64,000 nt of DNA from Lanius collurio (Eukaryota; Chordata; Aves; Passeriformes; Laniidae), in contig JACBWW010000016.1 of the NCBI GenBank assembly GCA_020086605.1, positions 8,130,329 to 8,194,328 of the forward strand, in the 5' to 3' direction. The notes beneath the pieces are model-generated. The model had not been told where the DNA came from. It worked only from the letters and a program-made list of their open reading frames with translations, and ran no database searches. The translations under genes and the position numbers were made by a program. Each line of letters begins with the position of its first letter. The first letter of the stretch is position 1. Shown here piece after piece: positions 1 through 12,900 of this stretch.

Positions 1-1296
1 TATCAGAGGAACTTTGCTGAAAGTCCAGGTGCTTCTCCAAATAAACTGAAAAGGGCACAGCACAAGGGGAGAGAGCCCCAAGCTGGGCTGCCTGGAAGCC
101 TGAACACTCCCAGAAGTGCAGAACAGCTACCTGGGTTGCTTTATCTGAATCTCAGGCCCACAAATCATGTTAAAACTCCAGAAGTTGTTATTGCTGCAGC
201 TTAAACTTCCCAAAGCCAGCCATCCTGGATGCTTGGTGGGAGGTGAAAAAACCCACACAGCAGTTGTTAAATTCACCATATGGAAAAGATCCCTTTCACT
301 ACAGAAAACTGGAAGCAGGCCCATTCCCTTAACATCAGAGGAAATCCTAGCTGAAGACGGAAGGTGAGGTTGGAATAAGGCACTCACACTGATTGCCTTG
401 TCCAGGAACGAAATCACTTGGCCCTAGAGAGTGTGAAGCACAAGAACAGCCAAAACTCCTCCATTCCAGTGGCTGCTGAGGTGGGTGCAAAGGAAGAGAT
501 CTCAGAGCATATGACCACGTTCCCTTTTTCTCTTTGTCATTTGCCACCAGAAAAAGGAAGGATGAAAAACAGTAAAGAAAAACACTTCTTAGAACAGAGA
601 AGGGAAAAAGATGACTTGAAAGAACAGCAGACATGTTGACAACATACCTCTGCATGTTCCAGGGAAACTTTCTCTCTTCCCCATCCTGAGGGTGTCCCCA
701 TTGCTCTTGATCCAGGTTCGGCTCTTTGTGAGCCAGCAGGATGCATTTTTTCCATGTTCAATCTAAGGAGGAACTCGGCAAGAAGTCCAATTTACACAGT
801 GAGCAAAGCAGTCTGGTAACAGAAATGTTGATGTATTGTGTCTTTGAGATCACATTTGCTTATAAGGATGGAAATTTTTCTGGAAAGGCTCTTTCACAAC
901 ACGTAAAAAAGGCTTAAGTCTCACATGACCTGAATATTAATAAAGATGGGTCTGAGCTAAAAAATACAGTGGTGTAAATTTTCACTCCTTGAGGCTTAGG
1001 TGTTAGTAAAAAAATGAGAAAATACAGGAAAATTCTCATCTATCACCGGCATGTTTTGATAGTCATGTTGGCTATAGCAGATCGCTTCAAGCTTGAAAAG
1101 TGGCAAAGAAGTGACATGGAGAAATGTAAAATCTCCTTTTTGGGAGTGATCTGGGGAACTACAGGCTTAAAATCTTTTATCCTTATATGCAAATTGGTAA
1201 CAGCTGTTCCAAAAAATAGAACTAGTAAAAAGAAAACAAACAAAGAGTAAGTAAAGAATCCCCTTTGTAGTATGTTATGCTATAAAAAAAAAAGTT

Positions 1297-2265
1297 CTTT
1301 GAGGACATCAAGAGAAACTCAGATGATAAAGTGAGCTTGAGTTTCCAGAAGTATTTGATAGGGTCCTTCACTGAAGACTTTGAAAGTAATTAAGTTATCA
1401 TAAGATTAGAGGAAGAAACCTATACGAATAAATAACCAGTTAAACATAGGAAACAATGTTAAGGACTAAATAGTAAATTTTCACCATGGATAGAGAGCTA
1501 CAGAAAAATTCTTTAGGGATCTGTACTGTGTTCTGTGCTATTTAAAATGTTTATTAACAATCTGAAAAATAGAGAATTTTAAGAATTAAACTTTGCTGAT
1601 AATAGTGTGTAATATAGGGAGATAAAGATGAGAGCTGACATAAAAGGGTTGTGAAGAATCTTGCCTTACTGAGTGACTGGCCAGTGGCAGTGGAAAAAAA
1701 GAAAGTTGTATGCACATAGGATAAACCAGTGATAAATTTATATTTACAGTGAGTGATTGCAAGCTAACTATTCTGGGGTTACAGCAAGAGAGCATTATGA
1801 AAATCTCAGCTTAATGCTGAATAACACTGAAATAAAGCTTATCATACACAGAATTTCTAGGAAAGGAAGAAAACATAGCAAAACCCATCACTATGCCAGC
1901 ATGTTGAGTCTTTTTTTTTCCCCTTCACATTTTGAATATACTGTGTGGTTCCCATCTTTCTGGATTGGAACCAGAAGGGTGATAGGTGGAAATGAGTGAT
2001 AGGAGATTCTTCACCACATGGCTCGGCAGCTGTGGAGCTCATTCTTAGGGGGCATTGCCAGTCCCAGAGGTACACACAGGTTGAGAAAAAGCTACTGGAA
2101 AAGCTATCTGGAAGCATCACCTCTGACTCAGGGAATTCCTGTGCCACAGATTTCTTAAAAGCTGGGCAAGTTTTCTAGGGAAATACCACTGTGAGCTTGC
2201 CCTAGGGAGGTGCTGCTGGTGCATGTGGGAGAAGGAGACTGAGCAGATTTACACTGTCAGTGCAC
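1297..2265 (+). repeat. Degenerate CR1/L3-clade LINE remnant (reverse-transcriptase 3' region)
   Basis: Reading on the plus strand, blocks occur in the right order for the 3' half of a CR1/L3-type LINE ORF2. A tttccagaagtatttgatag segment (the RT 'F-KAFD-V' region) at about 1343-1362 is followed by a ttttcaccatgg block near 1479, then gggatctgtactgtgttctg and a following 'tgctatttaaaatgttt' block near 1516-1556 (the 'GSVLGPVLFNIFIN' region). A decayed stretch with gataaatttatattta near 1730 comes next, then the 'gtggagctcattcttagggg-cattgcca' block near 2030-2060 typical of the element's end. It is riddled with stops and indels and codes for nothing. The family call is from memory of avian and reptilian CR1/L3 consensus sequences. 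Both ends are approximate. Confidence 0.78.
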
Positions 2266-2405
2266 AGAGAGGAGCTGTGAGGTTGGCACTCGGGATAAGA
2301 AGCCCTCTTTGCCACCCAGTTCTGTCTCATCCTTTGGACCACTGTTCCTGTATCACATTTTGACAACTTGATTAATATGTAACTACGTTACTTGAACTGA
2401 AGCTG

Positions 2406-2447
2406 ATATATATATATATACATTTTTTTTTTTTAAAATTTTTTTTT
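2406..2447. repeat. TA dinucleotide run plus T-rich low-complexity patch
   Basis: An alternating AT run of about 15 bp (2406-2420) is followed by two T-rich homopolymer stretches separated by AAAA. It is simple sequence with no inferred function and a likely length-variable site. Confidence 0.9.
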
Positions 2448-3775
2448 GTACTAGTCTGAAATGATGTGCTAAAGGGTTTGTAATTCAGATGCTGCTTTCA
2501 GTTCACTAAGATTTGCTCCATTTCCAGAGGGTCACTTCAGATAATCCAGCAATATATGAAGATCTGCTAAAAATTTACCTGGAGACAATGTCTGATCATG
2601 CATGTTCAAATGACCATGCAGTACATGTCATAATGTTTGATCCCAACTGCACAATATTCCCACTGTTTTTTTTTTTTTTATACTACATTTTTCAAAAATA
2701 CAGTTATTAATCTTGCAAAGAAGTGGAAACCCATACTCTAGCCATCAATTTGAGGGAATTTTGTTTTAAGAAAGCACATTATCTGTTGCTGGAAACTGCC
2801 ATTTGTAACTGAAAATAGGACAACATGGTAAGTTCAGTGAGATATTTACAATCAATTTATGATTCAGATGTACATGTTTGTGGTGACAAATTAGGACCTT
2901 GAGGAAAGATGTGAGGTCTTTTATGTTTTGCACTTGGAAACTACTGCTTTGTTGAGAAACCTGTCAAACTAGTTTAGTGCAGAACTGTACTTCTTTCCTA
3001 TGCGTGTTATAAAGCCATGACTTATTTTGTTTGTTTTACTTTCACGGCTAGGGTTTGAAAAATAGTGAGTAGCTCAGTAAGGCAGAAGACTATTTGTACA
3101 TATGCTAAGAATATCCTTTTGATTTTAAAAGTGATTTATGGATCCCTGGAAAAAAAACAAAACAATTTTCACAGTTCTATGAGGTCTATGAACCATCTTT
3201 AAAACTTCAGCCTTGGGGTAAGAAGTAGGAGAAAATTAAAGCAGTTTCTGAAATACTTCACCAACCATCTCCTAGAAAATGACCCAATCTGCTTGATTAC
3301 TGGAAAAGACAAACTCCTTAATGGCTAGCATCAGCTGAAGCTGCTTCAGGATGTGCTTTGGCAGTTGCTGCTAAAAATTCCTTTTCTGCAGAGATATGGG
3401 AGCGGTCATTAAGTAGGAGTATTGACAAAGGAAATGCCCTAAACATAAAAACAGTGTGATTAAAAAGATATTTCTAGAATGTAATTCTGCTGACAGTGAC
3501 ATGAAGAGTTGAATATTACTTTTCATCTCAATAAAGTGTGAATATACATACTATTATTTAGAGGGATAAGACAATCTCTTAAAAATCCTAACTGTTTTCT
3601 CTGTTTGATGAGTTACTGTGCACATAATAGAGTGCTCCAAAATGATCTGTGTGATCTGGATGGGAATCAGGATTGTAGATTGTAGAAATGTCCTCCATAA
3701 ACTGCAACAAAGGAAATGGCATCACACTTAGACCCCCTGTATGCTCAGATGTCCATTTCACCCCCTTCAATCTGT

Positions 3776-3940
3776 GCTTAAAATAGCAATAACAACCTTG
3801 GTGCAGGGCATTTCCTGGCGATTAATGACTGGCCAGGGTTAATGGCCCTCAGCAGCGCCTCAGGCCATCAACTCCTCCCAGCCAGTCATTACTCCCTGGG
3901 AAATGCCCTTTTCTGGGTAGTTATTATTTTAATATTAAGC
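3776..3940. repeat. Large imperfect palindrome (hairpin), candidate MITE or ancient conserved hairpin repeat
   Basis: The left arm, 3788-3847, pairs with the right arm, 3863-3925, around a 15-nt loop at 3848-3862. Both arms, read outside in, show AATAAC, then AGGGCATTTCC, TAATGACTGGC and finally TGGCC. The similarity continues outward to gcttaa at 3776 and its complement ending at 3940. Differences between the arms are scattered substitutions and short indels, so this is an old inverted repeat. The shape suits a non-autonomous DNA transposon (MITE) or one of the old hairpin-forming repeat families of vertebrate non-coding DNA. I do not recognise the exact family. Confidence 0.8.
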
Positions 3941-6900
3941 TATAGATGCCGCTGGATGGAGACAAAATGACCTTGTGGCAATGTTAAAAAATAAATCTTA
4001 AAAATAAAATAATGCCAAAATTTAAAAATTATTAACAGTCAACAGTCCATCAAAATTAAAATATAAAGTTTGTAAAAATTACAACATTCTGCTAGTCTTG
4101 TTATCTGTGCAAAATATATATCCCCTAAATACACTTTCCCAATTTCCATTTCATGTTTGTCGTAGGCAATTGGCTAAATTACAGAATTTGATCTTCTAAA
4201 ATGCACAGTACCTTTGACATTAATTTTACTGTCTGTGATACAATTTTAGTCTTTTATGAAGCACTGAGCATATGTGATTTAGATAGTTCTGCTTTTTTCT
4301 CTTTTATGTAGTCTATATTACAATAAAAATAGGGAAGCGAATGTATACCTGAGCAAAGTAGTAAGTATATGCTGTTCCTGTAGCCCATATTCTGTATATT
4401 CTGTGATGTGGTTTACATTTAAGACATTCTGCTAGAGCTCTAATGAAGAAAAATATGAAGGCTAGGTCTATATTTAAAAGGCTTGCTCGCATACTTATGT
4501 AGGCTAGGAATACTAAAAATAAAATGGCATCTAACTGCTGTCCTGGCAGAACCTAGTGTAGATGCAGTTATCCCATCAAACTGTTTATTTTTGTTCAGAA
4601 GCAAGTGCGCCGTTTGCTGCTCTGAACTGTGCCGGTAGTAGGAGAGCTGGCTCTCTGCAGACATGTTCTAGCTCAGACAAGGAAGGCAGAGGCACATGCT
4701 TGAATCTATCACAATTAGAGCCAGCTCTTCAGTATGATTGACAGCAGCTGGACTATATCCCAGCCTCCTGTGCTTTCTGGGGAGGGGGGCTAGGGAAAGA
4801 GCTCAAATTCTGAGCGAGATGTGGGAATAAAGTGTTCCAAGATGGTTTTTTTCTTTATCTACCAAGAGGAACATGTAGATTAGCAGAATTCTTAGTGGGC
4901 TCTGAACTGATCTTAATCTACACCCTCAGTACTGCTGGTAGCTTCTAAACTTTTAATGCACATTGTGTTTAAGAACTATGACCATGAACTTTTACATAGT
5001 CTTCATCACTAAACTTCTCACATCTGTCACATTTCTGTATTCTAGATCTCAATTTGCCCTCGTTTCTATTTTCCTTTTTTAAGCAGTCTTGTTATGTTCA
5101 TATAGTCTTGGTCTAATACAGGGTTATGTGTACACGGACATGCCAGCCAATTACCTTGGTATAGCAAACTGCAGTGTACCAGTGTGGTAACTACCCTTGT
5201 TGGGAACTTGCAGCAAATACAGGCTGATTCAAGTTGATATGAATTCCTTACACTTTGGACGTGGCTAAACAGACTTACTTCCTTTTTAATGGGGTTTGAA
5301 AGAGCTCCAGAGCAGCCACTGACTGCAGGTGTGCCCGTGAGTGGTAACTCATAAATCAGCAGTAACCTGTTTGTCTGTTGAAACCTTGTATGCAGAGCTA
5401 GTGGAGATGGTCTTTTAAGTGTTGAAGGAAGTGTGTGACAGTAAGTACTTATTTGCTGAACACTTAACCCAAATAAATATTTTAAAGACTTGTTTAAAGG
5501 AGACTTAAATACATCCTTTCTTGTGAGCCATGTAGTTTAAATGTAAACTGAGAAACCAACAGAGTGCTTTTCTCTCCTATTTCCTGCCACTACACTTCCC
5601 AGTCTCACAAATCTCAGGAAGAATGCTTTTTCACTGGTTTATTTTTCTATCTTTCTCTCATTTTTAAATGCAGGGTTCCTAATCTATTTCAAGTTTAATT
5701 TTCTTGTGCTTCTTTTTATGTTTAATATTTTTGTTATAAAATTGTAGTTGTGTTATTTTTTCTGTCTATACATAATAGCTAATTAAAGTCTTACGTTTAG
5801 GAAAAAATATATCGAAGGCTATTCCTAAATTTCAGGGTAGCATTTATAAAAATCTGCTTCACTTTTCTTTGCAGTGTAATGTGATAAACTTATTCTTAGG
5901 CACACCATTCTTGGCCACCTAGCCATTTATGCTCTCTCTAACTGTATTAAAATCTGAATATGCTTACAGAATGTTTCATTTAATTTGCATCCAGCTCAGA
6001 TGAGGGTATCTAAAGATTGTGGGATTTCTTAGGTACCCCAAATTTATACCTGTGTGCAGTGTGTGTATCTTGAAGCAAAAGGTGGGCATTAAAAATGCAT
6101 ATGTGTTATATTTGCATTCTCTCAATGTACTGTCAGCACGCCTCTGATTCCTAGAAGGACTTCTGCCTTTGATTCTGCCAAAGGCATCTGCACTTCACGT
6201 GATTTATTTTCAGTTTATCTTTTTGGGAACACACATACTCACAGCTGGGTCATTGATAAAAATCTCACCAACATGAGGTTTTTCAGTGCTTTCATATGAA
6301 TGATCATTTGAACAAGGCTATAAACCTGTACAAAATTCAATGCATTTTAATTTTAAAATGTCCAATCACATAGCAATATGCTGAACAAGTTAGGTAACAA
6401 TTTTATTAAACTTCCACGTATACAGTGAAAATAGTAAGGCCTTTTTCAGTTTCTCATCATCTTCACATGAGCTTCCCTAAAATATGAAGAGGTGGGTCGA
6501 ACTGGCAGTTGAGGAGGAAAGATTAGTCAGAAGGTAACTGCCAACTTACAGCCCTTAATTTTGTATCTTCTTTGCTGCTGGAGTGTAGCCAAAAAAACTA
6601 CGTGGGTCATCAGACATAACAGCTAGCTACTTAAGTAAATTCTAATGTCTGCACAGAAAAAAAAAGAAGCTACCCACTCATGAGATTTTTCTGATCATAT
6701 CACAGATGGGAGCACTTGCAGACCTGCCATCAGGAGGTTCAGTGCATTGTGGCACTCTTGTTCACTGAATTTTTGGCCAGGCTGGGAAATACCAGGAGAT
6801 GATAGGAAAGATATATGACAGGATCAACTTCAACAGAAAACATGGATTTTCATCTTCATTTCTTGAAAGGTTCTGTGCCTTACAGAAAGCAGAGTTTCTT

Positions 6901-9900
6901 TCTTTGCTAATGGACTATTTTACTATAATTTTCACTATAGAAATATTTACACATGAAACATTTTTTCCGGATGAAAGGTTCTGATGGGGGATGGACCCCA
7001 CTGGTCTTGCTTTGGCCATTGAAAAGATCCCATGCTTTTAGCCATGTGGGTATTTGCAGGTTGTCTCTGGTCATGAGGTGAGCCTGCCCCATTGATCAGG
7101 CAGGTTGGGGGCTGTAAAGAACCTTTCTTCTTTGTGAAGTCCCATATCTAGACCAATACCTAGGGAAATAGTATTTATATACTATTTATGTATATTATTT
7201 AAATACAAATAGTTTTTAGGCACTGATAGGTCTCCCCCATGCAGCTGTCATTTAAAGCCATTAGATCATTTCCTGAAGATAGGACGAGCCTTGTGGCCTG
7301 TTCCTACACATCTTCTTCACTACCATACCCTCACCTCCCAGAACAGCCTAACTGAAGAGTGGTTGTGCAAAATCAGGTAAATTATCAATGCTTTTCAGTG
7401 CATCACTATGGGGATAATGGTGCACAGAGAGGGAGTGGGTGAGTTGTGGAGGATGCAACCTGGCTGACAAAATCATTTACTCCTTCCAAGCATCACTCTG
7501 GCACCAGCAATGTCACATGATGAAGTAGATCACAGGGCTCTGAAGTGTAAAAAGGGAGGGGTTTTTCTCTCTGCTCTGAGTCACAATTTTCTCCTCGACT
7601 GGCACTGGTACCGCTGACTTTCTTGAGCCTTCAAAATTCAAGGAAGGGAATTAAAAGAAGCCCTGGGGGTGATGGAACAAGAGAAGAGATAGGATGGACT
7701 TCTCAGGGATGCAAAGAGACAGATTTGACCTGGGGAATTGTGAGCTGATGGAGTGCAGGGGTTAGGAAACTGTGATGAAGTTATTCATTCTGTATTTTGT
7801 CTCTTCATATTTTCTGCTAAATTTGTTTTCTAATAAGTTAAGCAGCTTTGCTGCTAAGTAATGGGGGAAATACATCTGTATATATCTAGGAGCAGCCAAG
7901 GTCTGGAAGGGATCTTCGGGTTCCTTTCAGTCAACAGCTGCTCGTTCCCTCAGTGGGAACAGCCTACATGCCTTGGACATCTTTGTCTCCAGTTGGCTTC
8001 CCCTCTCAGAGGGGCATCCTGCAGGAGCTGCCTGTGCTCTTGTGAGAATAAAGAGCAACAATTAGCAAGGTGCTCAAAGAACTGTGGTAAAAGGGACTGT
8101 GTATCTGGGCAGAGAATTTGATCAGAGAAAAATTTCTAGAGGTGGAAGAAAAAATTCACAAATTTGTGTAGCCTTTTGCCGGCCTTGTTTTTCCTTACGT
8201 GGTCTTGAGAATCAATAATGTGTCAGCACCCTGGTGTAAAAGCTTTTGCTACAGGTCATAGCATGTGTCTGAAATATCATAGAATTAGATATATCCTTTT
8301 TCTGTTAGATTCTCCAATATTGCATTGGCCTCTTCTGCTTTCTCTTTATATTAAATCAGTGTGGAAAGTACAGAAACACAGCAGGGGCATGCCAATTCCA
8401 CAAGGACTTGCAGGCATTGTTAGAAAGAAGTGCTGCTAAAAATTAGTATCTGTCTTCACTCTTCTCTTGGATTCAGCCTTTATTTCCATTCACTCATGTA
8501 TTTGTTTTCAGTCATTACCAAGGAGACTAAAGGTTGAACTAGGATAGGTTTCCTATGAAAAATAAAATCCCAGAGATCCCCTCAAATTTCCAGGGAAGTC
8601 TTAAGCCACAAAGGTAATTTTCAATGTAATTTGAAGGGTTTACCTGAAGTACTGAAATTTTCAGCAGTCTGTCGTAAAATGGACATAACTACTTCTAATC
8701 ATGTTAAATATTTGAGTTTCCCTGAAGTACTCCATACAGGTGCTGTATTCCCTTTCATTATACATATTTTCTGGGGAACTCTCACTCCATAGTTCCTTTT
8801 TCACTCTTCAGAAGTTACCACATCTTAATTAGACTGCCCTGAGTCATGAGAGATGCACCAGATCCTTTTTTTTTCCTTGACCATTCACTTTTTTCAGTTG
8901 CATTGTGAATTAGCAGGACTCCCATTAGGTGAGCTTTTGTTCTCTCCACTCTTTCCATGTCTGTGATCTGTGCCTGCACATTTCTGTGTAAGCAGGGCCA
9001 AGGGCATGGTAGCTCAGCCGCTGCCCTGGTAGTGCTGATGTGGTGCTGAGTCTGACGTGGTAGAGGAGCACTTACAAAACCAAATACATCTCTTGTTTTT
9101 CTACGGGTGCAGCAAGTTCTAAAGAGCAACCTGTTTAGCCTTGTGTTCCCATCAAAGACACAATGTTGTGTTATTTTGCAAAGAAAAAGGTTTGTTCATA
9201 ACCTTTGAGTTGTGTTTGTCTGAGGGTGTTAGAACCTAACAACTCTAGGTCTTATTTTGAAGTTGTAGCCCTGTACTCACTGAAATCCATAAAATAATCT
9301 CATTAAATAGGTGGGTGTCATTGATAGAAGCAGAGTCATCATGTGAAAATAATTGCCTTTAAAAATAAGCATCTCCATTTAGCCTGAGAATAGAATCTTT
9401 GCTGTTTTCTGCTCATGCTGATTTCTTTTATGTGATACATAGAGCAAATCGCAGTATTTTCAAATGTTATCAACTAGACTTAGTTGAGTACTAACAATGT
9501 TTGGCCTGTTTTTGTGTTGCTCTGTTGTATCTAACTTCCCCTTCACTTTAAAAAACAGTTCAGAGATCTCACTGTAAAGTAACAAGGCAGAGAAAGGGTT
9601 TGCTACAGCTGAATAACAAACATACTAAAATTCCCTACTTGTCTTATTTTCATTTACTCAAATATATGTCTTTTAAGTGCAAATGAAGAAGGAAAACAAT
9701 GGATGGTTAGAGATTGTTAAATTATTTACTGGAGAGTAAATTCCCTGAAAAAAGAAGAGAGAAGAGAAGGAGAATTGCAGGTCAGCAGTGTCAAGACATT
9801 CTGCATTGCTTGTCTTTATCATCATGCAGAATCTTTTTATTAAGGCAGCGCAGAAAGAACAGATTTATGGACTGAAGGTACAATGTTTCATATGTCCATA

Positions 9901-12900
9901 TCCATCTAGATTGACAGTTCCTACCAACATGAATTTCCCAGGAGAGACAGTGTTACTGGTGTCAGTGGATGGCATCATTTACTTCGGTGTTCCATTATTA
10001 AATTGATAACAAGATAATTCCTCTGCTTCTCAGAGACATGACAGGTTTTACAATTGTTAACTTTCTTATTGCATGGGATTTGATGTTCTAGGTAGTTTTT
10101 AATAAGAAGCTTATTTTTATTTCAGTTCTGCAACAAATCAAAATTTATAAGAATATACAGAAAAAGAGAAACCAGGCTGAGTGTACAAGGCATCCAAATC
10201 AGGCTAGTTTCCAGAGGGTTGTTTTTGCAGCAGCAAATGTTTGTGCTCCCGTTGTTTTCAGTACTGCACATTTGAGCATATTTGTGCAGTAAAGAATGTT
10301 TGCTGCACTTGTACTCTTGTCTTGTACAGTGGGTGTTAGAAGTACATTGGTAATTCTGGCTCCTGTTTTGAGGGGGATCATTTCATCAGCCAGTGGCCAT
10401 TTTGAAAAGCAGAAGGCGGCCATAGGAGGCACTGAATAGCATAAAGCCTCCAAGAACTTTTCTGCTGGCGTGATGGGACCCAGCTTTGACTTGTTCTGAA
10501 CCTGATGCTGTACAAGAGGCAGAGTTAGAGAGGAAGGCTCTTGGTGTGAGTTTCAAGAAGGTAGAACATTGGTACCAACCCAAAAGTCCCATGGTGCTGT
10601 TGTTATTCCCTCACTGCTCTTTGCTGTTGAGACTGCATCTTAAGAGCTGTTGTGAGGGCAGTCTGGCCTGTGGCCTGTATGTTTGTCTTACATGTGTGAA
10701 GAACTATGAGAAGTCCATCTGCAGCAGATGTTTATTCCATGTAGATATTTGCAAGGTTATTTATTGTGTCATTGAAATAGCTAAGGAGTGCCCTATAAAC
10801 CACTCTTTGTTAACTTCTCACCAAACACCAGGTGGACCGTGTGCTCTCATGGCTGCACTTGTGCAGGACCTTCAGGAAAGGTTCCCAGTGCTTTAGCCTG
10901 TTCTGATGTGCGGGTGAGAGGTTTGTGGGTCACTGCTGAGTGCATGTACCCCTCCTTCTGACAGATGGATGATTTTAATGCCATGAGGTAGTGATTCGGC
11001 TGCCAAGAAGTTCTCCCCTCCTTGTGTGTTTGTGTAGATGTAGGTACCTTTTCCACTGGTGAATGGTGAACTGAACATCTTATTTTTGCCATTGTTCTAG
11101 AAAGATTATATGTTCACTGCCAAGCTCCTTCTTAGTAAATGCTCCCTGAGGAATTTTGATTTAAAATGTTTTGAGTTCAAACTAAGCAGGTCATGTGTAC
11201 TGTGTTGTTTTAGAAGAAAAAACATGTCTTGAAAGGAAGATTGAGGTCTTTCCATCTGACCCAAATGCAAATACCTTTTGAAATTTAGCTTGATCAACAA
11301 TAATCTTTTGGATATTGAAATCTGGTTCTTAATAAAGTCTTCAATCTCTGCACCCTCTCTTTATACACCAGTTATCCTGTTCCTTATCTGTGCTTCTCAA
11401 ACAAGTAGCTGTTAAAAAACCCAGTCCTTCAGCCTTCTTGAAAGCTTCTCTTGATTTTACAGCTTTCAGGGGAGCAGTCTTCTAAAGATGATGCTAAGAA
11501 TCTCTTTCTATTTTTGCAAGGACTGTGCATATAAAAAATAAAATACTGTGGATTTTTGTCAGTGTTTGAGAAATCAAAGAGGGATGCATGTTGTGGTCAG
11601 CAGCAGAATCTAAATAGAGCATCTATGGACTTAGTGCAGAACTGCCCTCAAGTCTGGTGCAGCAATGGGAAGGTAGAGGCAGGGAAGAGAAAGCAGAAAC
11701 TATATGGTGGCTGGATTTCCTGAAGTGTGGGAAGATTATACACAGGCCTGGAAGAGTAAGTTAGGAACAGATATAGGCTCTGACCTGTGTGAGATGACCA
11801 AAATAAATGTGGTTATCACGGGCATGAGGGTAGAGGATTGTGATTTCATTCTATATGTTGAGAATTTTTCTTAAATTTGCAGGAATTGCCAGTGTTCACA
11901 CTTAAATCCTGACCCCTGAGACTTTTTTTTCAGACCATTTGAGTGTACTGAAACTCCCTTACTCCCTGCAGGATAAATGGTAGTTGACAACACAGAGTTT
12001 TACTGCTCTCTGGCTTTAAATAGATGTGACCCAAACTAGGCCCAGGTTATTGTTTTTTTTTTTTTCTTCTTCCTTTTGATTTGCAACCTCTTGCAGTGAA
12101 TTCTGTGTGCTAGGAAAGAAAGATCACTTGAAAACATATGCAGTGGCAAACCTCATCCTTTTTATTTCTTTTAATGCTATTGCATTCATGAGACATCCAC
12201 ATAGAGATAATGGAAGAGAAAAAAAGACATTCACAAGGGAAATAGATTCTACTTTAAGCTTCCAGGGGATTATTATAAACAGGGAGAAAAATATTTTAAG
12301 GATTATGAGAAGTACCTTGTCAGTGTTCTTTTAAGTAGAACAACTACTAATGCATTAGTCACAGAATTGTGTGAAATGTAGCTTTTTACTTTAGCTACAG
12401 TATATTCATCTTATAATGGTGTCGTAACTGGTACATTACATACCCTCCCTCTTCCACCTCCCTTCCCTCCAACAAAAAACAAGTTTTATTGTGGACCTTT
12501 TTGTTCCATGAATGATCAGGAAAGTTCTGAACACAGAACAGTGTGTGGTGTTGCAAATATGCATTTGTCCCTTTTTAGGCATTTGGAGAAATTGTCCCTC
12601 ACCTTGTGTGGTGTCAGGGCAAAAAGCCCTTGTCTGGTGACATCTGTCACAGTGATCGCCCGGGAGGGACAGAGTCCGCAGGGCTGCTGCTCTCCCCGGG
12701 GCAGGGCGGGGCAGCAGCATCTCCCCCAACAGCAGATCTGCAGCTTGGAAGGAGGAGAAGGGGGAACACAAACACCGGCTCTGATTTTGATCTGGAATAA
12801 GGAATGGGCCGGGGGGTCCCACTGTGCTTCAATCATGCACGGTTTGCAGGCAGCCCACACTCCAGCTATGACAAAGCTGCAATTTAGTCAACCTTCATTT

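Noticed and set aside
3170..3195. ttctatgaggtctatgaacc, resembling the CR1 tail repeat
   Set aside because: No CR1 body is recognisable upstream, and two short near-repeats are not enough.
7886..8030. Possible very decayed antisense CR1 (ggtctggaagggatctt and nearby)
   Set aside because: A few words fit a CR1 end, but the rest does not align by eye. It needs a repeat-library search.
10486..10896. 136-codon plus-strand frame with several cysteines
   Set aside because: No recognisable domain, no splice context and no codon or motif pattern of a gene. Frames this long occur by chance in 64 kb.
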